NCBI GenBank assembly: GCA_044226205.1
Contig: JBGAHL010000003.1
Location: forward strand, 1-64,000
Length of the DNA: 64,000 nt
Direction of reading: 5' to 3'
From: M3007 sp044226205
GTDB taxonomy: Bacteria; Bacteroidota; Bacteroidia; Chitinophagales; Saprospiraceae
The notes below the pieces were generated by a model that saw only the letters and a list, made by a program, of their open reading frames with translations, ran no database searches and was not told where the DNA came from. Below, in pieces: positions 40,757-51,500 of this stretch (within the stretch, counting starts at the first letter, position 1; each line of letters begins with the position of its first letter). The position numbers and the translations under genes are program-made.

Positions 40757-42598
40757 ATGAGAATTACGCCGATGCTGGTAGCCCTGTTGTATTGTATGGG
40801 GTGGTTTCGGGTGGCTGCGCAGACGCCGGATCAGCGACTTACAGATGATACGTCGAGAGCGCTGGCGTTGGCGCGTTATGCCAATCAGTTGGTGACGCAG
40901 GCGCCCGACAGTTCGCGTTTTTGGGCCAATGAAGCCCTGAAAATGTCTGAAAAACTGGACTACTCACGCGGCATCTGCGCGGCAAGGCAAACCCTGGGAT
41001 CGGTAGCCACTTTTCATGGAGAATATATCGTTGCTTTTGAGCAATTGTACCAGGCGCTTGACCTTGCGCGCCGTTCGGGGCTCCGGCGATCCGAATCTTC
41101 GGCCATGGCCGCTATCGGCACTACTTACAGTATGATGGGCGATTTTCCGGAGGCGACGGCCATGTTTCAGGAAGCCTTTCAGATCGCATCGCAAGTAGGG
41201 GATACCGGCTTGCAGAACGACATTGCCCAAAACCTGGGGGCTACGCTTCAAAAAATGAAACGATACGACGAAGCGCGCTACTTTATCGAAATTGCACATC
41301 AACTGTCGATCCAACGGAGCGATACCCTGGGACAAGCGCTTGCCTTGTTTTCGTATGGCAACATTGATCTGGAAAGCGGCGCGGTCGATCAGGCGGGCCC
41401 TCGATTGTTGGCCGCCGCCGAGTTGTTTCAGCGGCTCGGCAATACCTATTATTATGGCAATTGTCAGGGCAAACTGAGCAAACTGTATGCGCAAGCCGGT
41501 CGTTGGGAAGACTCGCGCGCCAGCGCCCTTCTGGCTGTTCAGTATGCCGAACTGGCCCAAAACCCGCGATTGCTGGCAGAAGGCCACTACCTGGCAGCAG
41601 AGGCAAGCCTGGCCCTGAAAAATTATGAAACGGCCGCCGGGTACTACAAGCTGGCATGGCTGGAACGTATCACGCTGGATAATGAAGACATCAGAAAACA
41701 CACCGCAGAGCTCCGAACCCAGTATGAAATAGCGAGAAAGCAAGCCGAGATCAACACCTTAAACATCCAACAAAAAGAGAATCAGTTTGCCTTTTCCGCG
41801 GCAGGACTGGCGGCTTTTCTTATGTCGTTGCTGGCCCTGGCGATCTTCCGAAACTACCGCAGTGCCAAACGTTTTGCGAGAATCAGCGAACAGCAAAATG
41901 CCGAACTTGAGCAAAGCAACAGCATCAAGGATGTGCTGTTTTCGATTGTTTCGCACGAACTGCGCAACCCGCTCAATTCCATCAAGGCATTTCTCCAGAT
42001 CCGCCTGATGTCAGGGTTGAACGCAAATGAAAGAGACGATTTCGAACGCCTCGACCGGCAAATCAGCGATACGATCACGTTGCTCGACAATCTGCTGCAC
42101 TGGTCGGCCGTGCAAACGCAGCGTATTCACCCGCAGATCATCCGTTTGCAACTCGGCGATTTGGTTGCAGAAACCATCGCGACGCTTCAGCAGGAGATCG
42201 ATCGAAAAGACATTTCCGTTAAAGTTCAGGTCCCTTCCGATCTGGTTGTTTGGGGCGATGTACACATGATCCGTTCGGTATTGCGCAATCTGGTACACAA
42301 CGCCATCAAATTTTCGCCCTTGCACCAGCATGCAAGGATTGACATCATTGCGCGAATCCCGGATGCCGGCAAACTGGCAGTCATCGAAGTACACAACGAA
42401 GGCGCCCCGATTCCGCCTGAACGCCAACCGAACCTGTTTGTTTCCGGGTTTTCCACGCCGGGCACCGCAGGTGAAAAAGGCGCGGGCATAGGATTGCAAT
42501 TGTGCAAAGAGTTTGTCGAGAAAAACGGCGGCACGATAGGCTTTGCCAGCCATGCTGACGCAGGCACCACATTCGAAATCACCTTGCCTGCCGGTTGA
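40757..42598 (+). CDS. TPR-containing sensor histidine kinase
   Basis: 613 residues from ATG 40757. Signal or first helix (PMLVALLYCMGWFRVAAQ), then a periplasmic helical repeat region ~45-330 (several TPR-like pairs, for example GDFPEATAMFQEAFQIASQV and KNYETAAGYYKLAWLE), a membrane helix ~345-365 (FSAAGLAAFLMSLLALAIF), a short coiled coil, and a HisKA domain with the phospho-acceptor His400 (SIVSHELRNPLNSI). The HATPase domain has LRNLVHNAIKFS (N box), GAGIGLQLCKEFVEKNGG (G boxes). No receiver domain. Its nearest regulator is the convergent LytTR protein, 12 bases from its stop codon. Confidence 0.9.
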   Translation: MRITPMLVALLYCMGWFRVAAQTPDQRLTDDTSRALALARYANQLVTQAPDSSRFWANEALKMSEKLDYSRGICAARQTLGSVATFHGEYIVAFEQLYQALDLARRSGLRRSESSAMAAIGTTYSMMGDFPEATAMFQEAFQIASQVGDTGLQNDIAQNLGATLQKMKRYDEARYFIEIAHQLSIQRSDTLGQALALFSYGNIDLESGAVDQAGPRLLAAAELFQRLGNTYYYGNCQGKLSKLYAQAGRWEDSRASALLAVQYAELAQNPRLLAEGHYLAAEASLALKNYETAAGYYKLAWLERITLDNEDIRKHTAELRTQYEIARKQAEINTLNIQQKENQFAFSAAGLAAFLMSLLALAIFRNYRSAKRFARISEQQNAELEQSNSIKDVLFSIVSHELRNPLNSIKAFLQIRLMSGLNANERDDFERLDRQISDTITLLDNLLHWSAVQTQRIHPQIIRLQLGDLVAETIATLQQEIDRKDISVKVQVPSDLVVWGDVHMIRSVLRNLVHNAIKFSPLHQHARIDIIARIPDAGKLAVIEVHNEGAPIPPERQPNLFVSGFSTPGTAGEKGAGIGLQLCKEFVEKNGGTIGFASHADAGTTFEITLPAG

Positions 42599-42610
42599 CG
42601 ACCGCAGGTT

Positions 42611-43330
42611 TTACTTTTTAAGCAAATTTTTGAACACAACCTGCTCTGTAACGGCTTCCCGATAACTCATCCCCAGAGGAAGGGTGATCGCGCCTACCAC
42701 GACTTCTTCCGGACTGATGGAATTGATATGGCGCTGATTGACGAGGTAGGAACGGTGGATGCGAATAAAAATACTGGACGGCAAGGTCTCTTCCAGACCT
42801 CTTAGCGACAGATATGCAATGTGCCTTCCGTTTGTGGTAATGATTTGAACATAGTCCTTCAAGGCTTCGAAATACAGCACTTCATCGTAAAAAATGCGTA
42901 CGTAACGCATTTCCGTTCTTACAAAAAAGTAATTGCCTTCCAACGGCAAGGAATATTCCGTGTGCAACAGATTTCGTGCCTTCAGGCGTTCTCTTACTCG
43001 CCCGATTGCCAATAAAAATCGATCGTAGGTGACCGGTTTGGCGAGAAAATCGGCAGCCTCAACTTCGTAACTTTTCAACGCAAACTCCGGGAAAGAGGTC
43101 ATAAAAACCACCAAAGGCTGCTTCGGAAGCGACTTGACGAAATCAATTCCGTTGACCCCGGGCATCTCCACGTCGGAGATCAACAAGTCGGGGGGATTGG
43201 TAGCGAGCATATCATATACTTCTTCCGGCCGTTCGAATGCCCCTTCAAAAATGAGCCCCGACGTTTTTTGCACATACCCGGAGAGCAGCTGGAGGTAAAC
43301 AGGATCGTCGTCAAGTATTAAAACACGCAC
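42611..43330 (-). CDS. LytTR-family response regulator
   Basis: 239 residues. An N-terminal receiver domain (VLILDDDPVYLQ; phospho-acceptor Asp53 in LLISDVEMPG; Lys near 98 in FLAKPV) is followed by a LytTR DNA-binding domain (YFEALKDYVQIITTNGRHIAYLSLRGLEE, then FIRIHRSYLVNQRHI). LytTR regulators bind direct repeats upstream of their targets. In Bacteroidota they usually pair with LytS/HPK7-type kinases; here the only neighbour is a HisKA kinase convergent to it, so the pairing is not certain. The gene has no visible TAnnTTTG box upstream. Confidence 0.93.
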   Translation of the reverse strand: MRVLILDDDPVYLQLLSGYVQKTSGLIFEGAFERPEEVYDMLATNPPDLLISDVEMPGVNGIDFVKSLPKQPLVVFMTSFPEFALKSYEVEAADFLAKPVTYDRFLLAIGRVRERLKARNLLHTEYSLPLEGNYFFVRTEMRYVRIFYDEVLYFEALKDYVQIITTNGRHIAYLSLRGLEETLPSSIFIRIHRSYLVNQRHINSISPEEVVVGAITLPLGMSYREAVTEQVVFKNLLKK

Positions 43331-43438
43331 GGGCTTTTGAGTTTGGTACCGACGCCACGGGGCGTTGGCAGATTAGGAGAAAAAAAGCGGGGTTTAAGAT
43401 AAGCCTAGTCTTTGTCGGGCGAAGCTTTTCAACTGGTG

Positions 43439-43586
43439 TAAATTTGTTTTTCATTTTTACGGTACTAATCAGAAAAAGTCACCGCTACCTTTTAAACCAA
43501 GACATTTAAGAAGCACTATTAAAGTAGGGAGACAATAATAGTGGCCAACCCGTCGGCATTATGGCGCTCGGCGGGTTGCTTTTTTT
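43439..43586 (+). ncRNA. Leader RNA or small RNA with terminator upstream of the first VCBS gene
   Basis: TAAATTTG at 43439-43446 fits the -7 box. Downstream, CACTATT (43514-43520) and AATAGTG (43537-43543) can pair, followed by a terminator: CAACCCGTCG (43546-43555) with CGGCGGGTTG (43569-43578) and seven T residues (43580-43586). The start codon of the 1170-residue gene lies 100 bases after. So transcription from this promoter would give a ~130-nt RNA unless terminator read-through is regulated. I do not recognise a known riboswitch class. Confidence 0.45.
43546..43586 (+). terminator. Terminator in the leader of the first VCBS gene
   Basis: Ten-base stem with one T-G wobble, 13-base loop, seven-T tail. 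Divergent LytTR and VCBS genes flank it, so it cannot end a complete upstream gene on this strand. Confidence 0.8.
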
Positions 43587-43686
43587 AAGGGCAGTCACAA
43601 ATCTTGGGAACGGCAAAAAATTTGTTTTAGAGTATCTTGTGCCGTTTTTCACCCAATTTTATAGTCTTTTTTTCAAGACTGCCGCC

Positions 43687-46600
43687 ATGTCGTCGAGCCA
43701 AAAGCAACCCAGAAAACAAGGGCAACCTGCCCCCCAATCTCCCGATAAATCTTCCGAAGCAAAACAAGGTACGTCCAGAAACAAACTCCGCTGGGCCCTC
43801 CTCGCGCTCCTCTTAGTCGGCGGAGCGGGCGCGGCCTATTATTTCTGGAATATCAGGGGTAAGGAAACCGACAACGGCAAGCCCAGTTTTGTGAATGGCG
43901 GAGAGGCCACGCTGACCGCCTCCAGTCCATTGCTCGAAGCACTCACGCCCGAACAATCCGGCATCGACTTTAAAAATGTCATCCTTGAAACACCGGACAA
44001 CAACATTACGCACAACATCAACATGTACAACGGCGGCGGGGTTGCCGTAGCCGATGTCAACAACGACAAACTCCCTGATGTGTATTTTGTGTGCAGTAAC
44101 GGGCAGAACCGCCTTTACCTGAATCAGGGCGGTATGAAATTCAAGGACATCACCGAATCTGCCGGCCTCACCGCGGGCGAAGGCGGGTTCGAAACTGCGG
44201 TTGTGGCCGCCGATGTCAATGCCGACGGCTTTCTTGATTTTTATGTTTGCCGGGCCGGGCCGGGGGAGACCGATGAACGCCGCAACAAACTCTACGTCAA
44301 CAACGGCAACCTGACCTTTACCGAACGCGCAAAAGAGTTCGGTATCGACGATATGAGCGCGACTTCGGGCGCCAATTTTTTTGACTACGACCTCGACGGC
44401 GACCTCGATCTGTACGTCCTCAACTATCCCACCGACCTCAGCTACGCCAGCAAGATTGATGCTGTTCAGGGCCCCGACGGCAAAATGCGGCCGCACACCG
44501 AACCCAAAAAACCGCTGGACACCGACCGACTCTACCGCAACGACGGCGGCAAATTCAAGGACGTCTCCAAAGAAGCCGGCATCTGGAATTTTGCCTACGG
44601 CCTCAGCGTCTCGGTGACGGATTTCAACCGCGACGGCTGGCCCGACATTTATGTGGGCAACGACTTTATTCAGCCCGACTTTTTATACATCAATAACAAA
44701 AACGGCACCTTCACGGATCATCTGGCCGATTATTTCCGGCATACGTCCCAACATACCATGGGCACCGATCTGAGCGATTTCGACAACGACGGACTGGTCG
44801 ACCTCTTTGCCGTGGACATGTACCCGCTCAAAAATTACCGCCTGAAAACCATCCAGACCACCAATTCGCTGGCCAAATACCTGTCGGTCGTGCGCTCGGG
44901 TTATTTCGAACCCGTGGTGCGCAACGTGCTTCAGCACAACAATGGCAACGGCTCGTTCAGCGATGTCGCCTGCCTGGCCGGCGTGTACCGCACCGACTGG
45001 TCGTGGAGCGGCTTGCTTGCCGACCTCGACAATGATGGCATGAAGGACCTCCACGTGACCAACGGCTACCGGCGAGAGATTACCAACCGCGACTTTACCG
45101 AGTTCATGTCTGCCGAAATTCAGACCATGTCGCCGCAACAATTGCAATCGAAATACGGCGACGTCATGGGTATTCTGAATGCCGTGCCGGCTTACAAATT
45201 GCGGAATATCGTGTATCAGAATACCGGCAACCTCGAATTTACGGACAAAAGCGGCGAATGGATGACCCAAAAGGCCTCCTGGTCTTGCGGCGCAGCCTGG
45301 GCCGATTTCGATGCCGACGGCGACCTCGACATGGTGGTCAACAACCTTGAAGACCCGGCTTTTGTGTACCAAAACCTCTCGCGGGACAAAAACAATTCGA
45401 ATTACCTCCAGGTCAGCCTTGTCGGCTCGCCGCAAAACCAGTTTGCCGTGGGCGCCTCCGTGCTTGTCCGGGCAGGCGGCCAAACGCAGTACCAGGAAAT
45501 CAACCCGACCCGCGGGATTTTCTCCTCGGTTGAACACCTCGCACATTTCGGGCTGGGCCAGTCCTCTCAGGCCGAGGAACTGACCGTGCGCTGGCCCGAT
45601 GGCAAAACCCAGACCCTCACCAATGTTCCGGCCAATCAGCGCCTCACCCTGCGCTACACCGACGCCGCGGGCAAGGTTGCTACACTCGTGCCGGATTTGC
45701 CCGCTTCCACCATTTTTACAGAAAAAAATGCGGCCCAATCGGGTGTCTCGTTTGTTCATAAAGAAGACGCGTATTTCGATTTTGAACAATTTCCGCTCAT
45801 GGCCTGGACCGAAAGCGACCTTGGCCCTCTGGTGGCGAAAGGCGATGCCAATGGCGACGGGCTCGAAGATTTCTATGTAGGAAATGCGTTTCAGGAGCCG
45901 GCTGCCTTGTATGTACAGCAGCCCGACGGAAAGTTCAAGGCGACAAACGACGGATTTTTACAGTCTGAAAAAGCATACGAAGACCACGGCGCTGTCTTTT
46001 TTGATTTCGACCGCGACGGCGATCAGGATATTTTCGTGGTCAGCGGCGGCGTGGAAGCGGCGCCGCAAAACCGCGACAAAGCCTGGCAGGCTCGTCTTTA
46101 CATCAATGCGGATGGCAAAGGCACGTACGGGCGCGCCAACCCGGCCATGCTGCCCGATATCCGTGAGGTTGGTCTACGGGTCGTTGCCGTGGATTTCGAT
46201 TCGGACGGCGACAAGGACCTGTTGCTCGGCGGGCGGGTCGTGGCCGATAAATGGCCGCTGACCCCGCGCAGCTATGTTATTCGCAACGATAACAACCGCC
46301 TGACCGACGTCACCCAGGAAATGGGCGGCGATTTTGCACAGTGCGGAATGGTGACCGATCTGGCGGCTACTGACCTCGACCAGGACGGCATCATCGAGGT
46401 GGTTGCGGTGGGTGAATGGATGCCAGTCTCGGTGTTTAAATTCGTAGGCGGCCGTTTTGTCAATGCGACTGAACGCTTTGGCCTGCAAAATACCAACGGC
46501 ATCTGGCAGCGCCTCGTCGTTGCCGACCTCGATGGCGACGGCGACGACGACATGGTGACCGGCAACCTCGGCCTCAACAGCCGCTACCAGGCTTCGGAAA

Positions 46601-47199
46601 AAGGGCCGCTGCGTTGTTACGCCGCTGATTTTGACAAAAACGGCACACTCGACCCCCTGATGGCGTATGTTGAAGACGGAAAAATCTACCCCTTGATCCA
46701 GAAGGATGTCATTGTAAAACAAATGCCGATCCTTAAAAAGAAATTCCTGTACGCCGACCGCTACGGAAAAGCGACTATCTCCGACGTCTGGCCTCAAAAA
46801 GATCTGGACGCCGCCCTCAATCTCCAGTGTTTCATGCTGGAAAGTTGCTGGTGGGAAAATAAAAACGGACAAATGGTACGCCACGTGTTGCCTCGTCAGG
46901 CCCAGGTTTCCGTTATGACCGGCCTTCTGGTCGATGATTTTAACAAAGACGGCCATCCTGATATTCTGCTGGCTGGAAATAAACGTGGCTTCGAAGTGGA
47001 AACAGGCCCCTGCGATGCCGACCCCGGCGTGTTGTTGCTCGGCGATGGCAAAGGCAATTTCAGCTGGCTAAACAATGTGGCAAGCGGCTTTTGGGCGCCG
47101 GGCGAAGTGCGGGATATGGCGCTGCTGAATGGCGCCGGCGGCCGCAAAACACTGGTCGTCGCCAACAACAACAGCCGTTTGCAGGTATTCAGCTGGTAA
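43687..47199 (+). CDS. Membrane-anchored VCBS/FG-GAP and ASPIC-UnbV protein (copy 1)
   Basis: 1170 residues from ATG 43687; an upstream in-frame start lies in the terminator and is excluded. A basic N-terminus (SSSQKQPRKQGQ...) precedes a membrane helix at about 38-54, so the bulk is periplasmic. The body is a series of FG-GAP/VCBS beta-propeller blades with DxDxDG-type calcium loops (ADVNNDKLPDVYFV, FFDYDLDGDLDLYVLN, VTDFNRDGWPDIYVGNDF). An ASPIC/UnbV segment is at ~570-660 (INPTRGIFSSVEHLAHFG, VRWPDGKTQTL), then a second set of blades to the end. No T9SS tail. It resembles CRTAC1-like proteins, of unknown bacterial function. The paralogue at 48559 is colinear with it. Confidence 0.88.
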   Translation: MSSSQKQPRKQGQPAPQSPDKSSEAKQGTSRNKLRWALLALLLVGGAGAAYYFWNIRGKETDNGKPSFVNGGEATLTASSPLLEALTPEQSGIDFKNVILETPDNNITHNINMYNGGGVAVADVNNDKLPDVYFVCSNGQNRLYLNQGGMKFKDITESAGLTAGEGGFETAVVAADVNADGFLDFYVCRAGPGETDERRNKLYVNNGNLTFTERAKEFGIDDMSATSGANFFDYDLDGDLDLYVLNYPTDLSYASKIDAVQGPDGKMRPHTEPKKPLDTDRLYRNDGGKFKDVSKEAGIWNFAYGLSVSVTDFNRDGWPDIYVGNDFIQPDFLYINNKNGTFTDHLADYFRHTSQHTMGTDLSDFDNDGLVDLFAVDMYPLKNYRLKTIQTTNSLAKYLSVVRSGYFEPVVRNVLQHNNGNGSFSDVACLAGVYRTDWSWSGLLADLDNDGMKDLHVTNGYRREITNRDFTEFMSAEIQTMSPQQLQSKYGDVMGILNAVPAYKLRNIVYQNTGNLEFTDKSGEWMTQKASWSCGAAWADFDADGDLDMVVNNLEDPAFVYQNLSRDKNNSNYLQVSLVGSPQNQFAVGASVLVRAGGQTQYQEINPTRGIFSSVEHLAHFGLGQSSQAEELTVRWPDGKTQTLTNVPANQRLTLRYTDAAGKVATLVPDLPASTIFTEKNAAQSGVSFVHKEDAYFDFEQFPLMAWTESDLGPLVAKGDANGDGLEDFYVGNAFQEPAALYVQQPDGKFKATNDGFLQSEKAYEDHGAVFFDFDRDGDQDIFVVSGGVEAAPQNRDKAWQARLYINADGKGTYGRANPAMLPDIREVGLRVVAVDFDSDGDKDLLLGGRVVADKWPLTPRSYVIRNDNNRLTDVTQEMGGDFAQCGMVTDLAATDLDQDGIIEVVAVGEWMPVSVFKFVGGRFVNATERFGLQNTNGIWQRLVVADLDGDGDDDMVTGNLGLNSRYQASEKGPLRCYAADFDKNGTLDPLMAYVEDGKIYPLIQKDVIVKQMPILKKKFLYADRYGKATISDVWPQKDLDAALNLQCFMLESCWWENKNGQMVRHVLPRQAQVSVMTGLLVDDFNKDGHPDILLAGNKRGFEVETGPCDADPGVLLLGDGKGNFSWLNNVASGFWAPGEVRDMALLNGAGGRKTLVVANNNSRLQVFSW

Positions 47200-47251
47200 G
47201 CTGCCATGTAATTTTCCCCGAGGAGCCGCACCAAGATTTGATCGACTGACG

Positions 47252-48469
47252 ATGACATTTTTATCCCGCCTGTTGCTGTTTTTTTCCGGATTGGGGCTGT
47301 GCCTCGCCTTGTCGTGCACGGGCGATGCACGGGGCCAGGCGGCCGTCAGCATCGTAGTGCCGCCGCCGGTGAAAAAGGCGCCCTCGCCCTGGCAAAAGTT
47401 TGCCGACGGCTATGCCTCCTTTTTTAGCGCCGCCATGTCGCAGACCAATACGCCCGGCGCCGCCGTGGTGATCGTGAAGGATACCCAGATTATTCTGCTG
47501 CGCGGATTCGGCCTCAAAGCCGGCGACCATTCCGACTCGGTGGACGCGCATACGGCGTTTCGGCTGGGGTCTTTGTCCAAGGGTTTTGCCGGCGTTTTGG
47601 CGGGCATGCTGGTCGAAGACAGTGTGCTCCGCTGGGATGAGCCCGTGCGAAAACATTACCCGGAATTTCATCTGATCGATGCGCGCCAGGCCGACCGGGT
47701 GCAATTGCGCCACGTGCTGTCGCATACCACGGGATTGCCCTACCATGCCTTTACCAACCTGATTGAAGAGGACTATCCGCTCGACCGGATTGCCTCCGAA
47801 TATTTCCCGAAATCCCGCCTTTTTGGCCGCGAGGGGGAGTTTTATGCCTATTCGAATGCCGCTTTTTCAGTAGCGGGCGAAGTGATGCACCGGGCTACGG
47901 GGCTGCCTTATCCTGAGTTGCTAAAAGAAAAAATATTTCGCCCGGCCGGCATGCACGACGCTTCCTGCGATTATTTGTCCATGTCGGTCAATACCAATCA
48001 TGCCTTGCCGAACGTCTGGACGGGGTATGGCTGGCGCGCCCAGGATATTTCTCCGTCCTATTACAGCAATGCTGCTCCGGCAGGCGGCGTCAATGCCTCG
48101 GCGGCCGATATGGGACAATGGTTGCTGTTGTTGCTGGGGCACAAACCCGAACTCGTTTCTTCGGCCACGCTCGATCAGGTCTTTTATCCCATGATCAAAA
48201 CGGACAAGGAACGGCGGATTTTCCCCAACTGGATCGCGCGCGACGCCGCCTCGTATGCCATGGGCTGGCGGGTGCTGACCCGGCCCGAGGGCGATCAGAT
48301 CATTTACCACAGCGGTTATGTCAACGGATATCGCTGCGAAATAGCCTTGAGCCGCACCGAAAACCTCGGTATTTGTGTGCTGTTCAACGCCAACAGCGAC
48401 CTTGCCCGCCAATGTGTGCCTGCATTTTTTGAACAATGGAACCAGTTCAAAAGTGGAGGAACCCGATAG
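47252..48469 (+). CDS. Serine hydrolase / class C beta-lactamase-fold lipoprotein
   Basis: 405 residues from ATG 47252; the earlier in-frame start overlaps the upstream gene. A lipoprotein signal (LFFSGLGLCLALSC, Cys22) places it at a membrane surface. The penicillin-binding-protein-like fold has the Ser-x-x-Lys motif Ser107-Leu-Ser-Lys110 (FRLGSLSKGFAG), the Tyr-x-Asn motif Tyr200-Ser-Asn202 (YAYSNAAFSV), and an HSG triad near residue 355 (IIYHSGYVNGY). Such proteins include DD-peptidases, esterases and peptidase-like hydrolases. It lies between two large VCBS paralogues, 53 and 90 bases from them, so the three are probably one operon. Confidence 0.92.
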   Translation: MTFLSRLLLFFSGLGLCLALSCTGDARGQAAVSIVVPPPVKKAPSPWQKFADGYASFFSAAMSQTNTPGAAVVIVKDTQIILLRGFGLKAGDHSDSVDAHTAFRLGSLSKGFAGVLAGMLVEDSVLRWDEPVRKHYPEFHLIDARQADRVQLRHVLSHTTGLPYHAFTNLIEEDYPLDRIASEYFPKSRLFGREGEFYAYSNAAFSVAGEVMHRATGLPYPELLKEKIFRPAGMHDASCDYLSMSVNTNHALPNVWTGYGWRAQDISPSYYSNAAPAGGVNASAADMGQWLLLLLGHKPELVSSATLDQVFYPMIKTDKERRIFPNWIARDAASYAMGWRVLTRPEGDQIIYHSGYVNGYRCEIALSRTENLGICVLFNANSDLARQCVPAFFEQWNQFKSGGTR

Positions 48470-48558
48470 CCTGAATAAAAAGAACTCAGAAATCGACCGG
48501 GATTTTCGTATTTCGCAGACGAAAACACTGATCGCCACCTTTCCCCGTCCCAGATTTT

Positions 48559-51500
48559 ATGTCGAATCGTCGCAATACCCCACAGAACAAGAAAAACACC
48601 CCCAAGCAGGCAGCCGACGCTGCTGAAAACGCAGAACCCGGCTTCGTTCGGCGCAATGCCGTCCGAATAATCGTCCTGCTTGTGCTGGCGGCCGGCGCGT
48701 TTTTCGGCTATCGTTATTTTGTAAATAAATCAGCCCCCGCCGGCCCGAAATATGTCTTCGGGGCCGAAGAAACGCTGACCGCGCAACAACCGGTACTTGA
48801 ATTGTTGCAGCCGGAACAAACGGGGGTAGATTTCCAAAACATCATCACGGAAACGGAGTCGAACAATATCTCGACCAATATCAATATGTACAACGGGGGC
48901 GGAATGGCCGTGGCCGATGTCAACAACGACCAGTTGCCCGACCTGTTCTTCGTGTGCACCAACGGGCAAAACAAGCTGTATCTCAACCAGGGCAACCTGA
49001 AATTCAAGGACATCACGGCGGCGTCGGGATTGAACGCCGGCGAAGGAGGCTTCGAAACCTGCGTGACGGCAGTCGATATCAATGCCGACGGCTACCTCGA
49101 TTTTTACATTGGGCGCGGTGGTCCGCTGGAAAATGAAGAACGCCGCAACCGCCTTTTTGTCAACAACGGCGACCTGACCTTTACGGAAAAAGCCAAAGAG
49201 TACGGCATCGACGATATCAGCGCCACCTCGGGCGCCAATTTTTTCGATTACGACCTCGACGGCGACCTCGACCTCTACGTCCTGAACCACCCGGTCGATC
49301 TGCGTTTTACCCGACAGATCGATGTGCAAACCGGGCCCGACGGCAGCCCCGTGCCGAATATTCAGCCTAAAAAAACGTACGACACCGACCGCCTTTACCG
49401 CAACGACGGCGGCAAATTCAAGGATGTCTCCAAAGAAGCCGGCATCTGGAATTTCGGATACGGCCTCAGTGTCTCCGTGTCCGATTTCAACCGCGACGGA
49501 TACCCCGATGTCTATGCCGGCAACGACTTTATCCAGCCTGATTTCCTGTATATCAACAACCGTAACGGCACTTTTACCAACCGGCTGGGCGAGTATTTCC
49601 GCCATACCTCCCAGCACACGATGGGGACTGATCTGACCGATTTCGACAACGACGGTCTCGTCGATCTGTATGCCGTGGATATGGTGCCCGCCACGGATTA
49701 TCGTATCAAAACCCTCGAAACCTCCAACTCGCTCAGCAAGTACCTTTCCCTCGTGCGCGCCGGCTATTTCGAACCTGTGGTGCGCAACGTCTGCCAGCGC
49801 AACAATGGCAACGGCTCGTTTAGCGATGTGGCCTGCATGGCGGGCATCTACCGTACCGACTGGTCGTGGAGCGGCCTGTTTGCCGATTTTGACAACGACG
49901 GGCTGAAAGACCTGCACGTGACCAACGGCTTCCGCCGCGAACTGACCAACCGCGATTTTGCCGACTTCATTTCCGGCGAGTTGAACACCATGAACAGCGA
50001 TCAACTCAAGACCAAATACGGGAGCCTCATGGGTGTTTTGGAAAAAATCCCCGTCTACAAAGTGCGGGATTTTCTTTATCAAAATAACGGCAACCTCCAG
50101 TTCACCGATCGAAGCGGCGACTGGGCGACCATGAAAGCAACCTGGTCATGTGGTGCCGCATGGACCGACCTCGATGCCGACGGCGACCTCGATCTGGTGG
50201 TTAATAACCTGGAAGACCCGGCTTTTGTGTACAAAAACCTTAGCCGCGAACAAAACAAGGGCAACTTCCTGCAAGTCAAATTACAAGGCGCGCCGCAAAA
50301 TCCTTTTGCCGTCGGGGCCTCGGTCCTGATCCGCAGCGGCGGGCAAATGCAATACCAGGAGTTGAATCCTACCCGTGGTATATTCTCCTCGGTCGAGCAC
50401 CTCATCCATTTCGGTTTGGGCAATGCGACCACGATCGAACAACTCGATGTGCGCTGGCCGGATGGCAAAACCCAGACGCTTGTCAACGTGCCGGCCAACC
50501 AGCGACTGGTGCTCCGCTACGCCGATGCGTCCGGGAATGTGGCCAGCCTGGTGCCGGCGGCTCCGGCCAATACCCTGTTCAAAGAACTGCAAGTCGCTCA
50601 ATCGGGGGTGAACTTTGTCCATAAAGAAAACCAATACCTTGATTTTGAACAATTTCCGCTTAATCCCTGGACGGAAAGCGACCTCGGCCCGCTCGTCGCC
50701 AAAGGCGATGTAAACGGCGACGGACTCGATGATTTCTACATCGGAAACGGGTTCGAATCGCCCGCGGCTTTGTACGTTCAAACGCCCTCGGGCGGGTTCA
50801 GCCCCATTTCAGAACAGACCTGGCAAACCGACAGGGCATACGAAGATCATGGCGCAGTTTTTTTCGATGCCGATCTCGACGGGGATCAGGATTTGTTTGT
50901 CGTGAGCGGCGGTATGGAAGCCCTGCCAGCCAACCGTAAACTTGCCTGGCAAAGCAGGTTCTACCTGAACATGGACGGGAAAGGCAATTTCGTTCGCATC
51001 AAATCGGACTTGCTGCCCGAAATTCAGGACCTCGGCATGCGCGTGGCGGTTTACGATTACGACAAGGATGGCGACCAGGATATTTTTATCGGTGGCCGTG
51101 TTACGCCCGATAAATGGCCACTGAAACCCCACAGCATGGTGCTCCGCAACGACCGCAACCGATTTACCGACGTGACCCGGGAAATTGGCGGCGATTTTGC
51201 GCAGTGTGGCATGGTGACCGACCTGGCCTGGGCCGATCTCGACAAAGACGGCACTGCCGAACTGGTGGTCGTGGGGGAATGGATGCCCGTATCGATTTTC
51301 AAATTGCAAAACGGCAAACTCGTCGATGCAACGGCCAATTCCGGCCTCGGCAAATCAAATGGCCTCTGGTATCGCCTGGCTTTGGCCGACCTCGACGGCG
51401 ACGGAGATGTCGATATTGTCAGTGGCAACACTGGCCTTAACACACGTTACAGGGCTTCCGCCAATGGCCCCCTGCGCTGTTTTGCGGATGATTTTGATAA

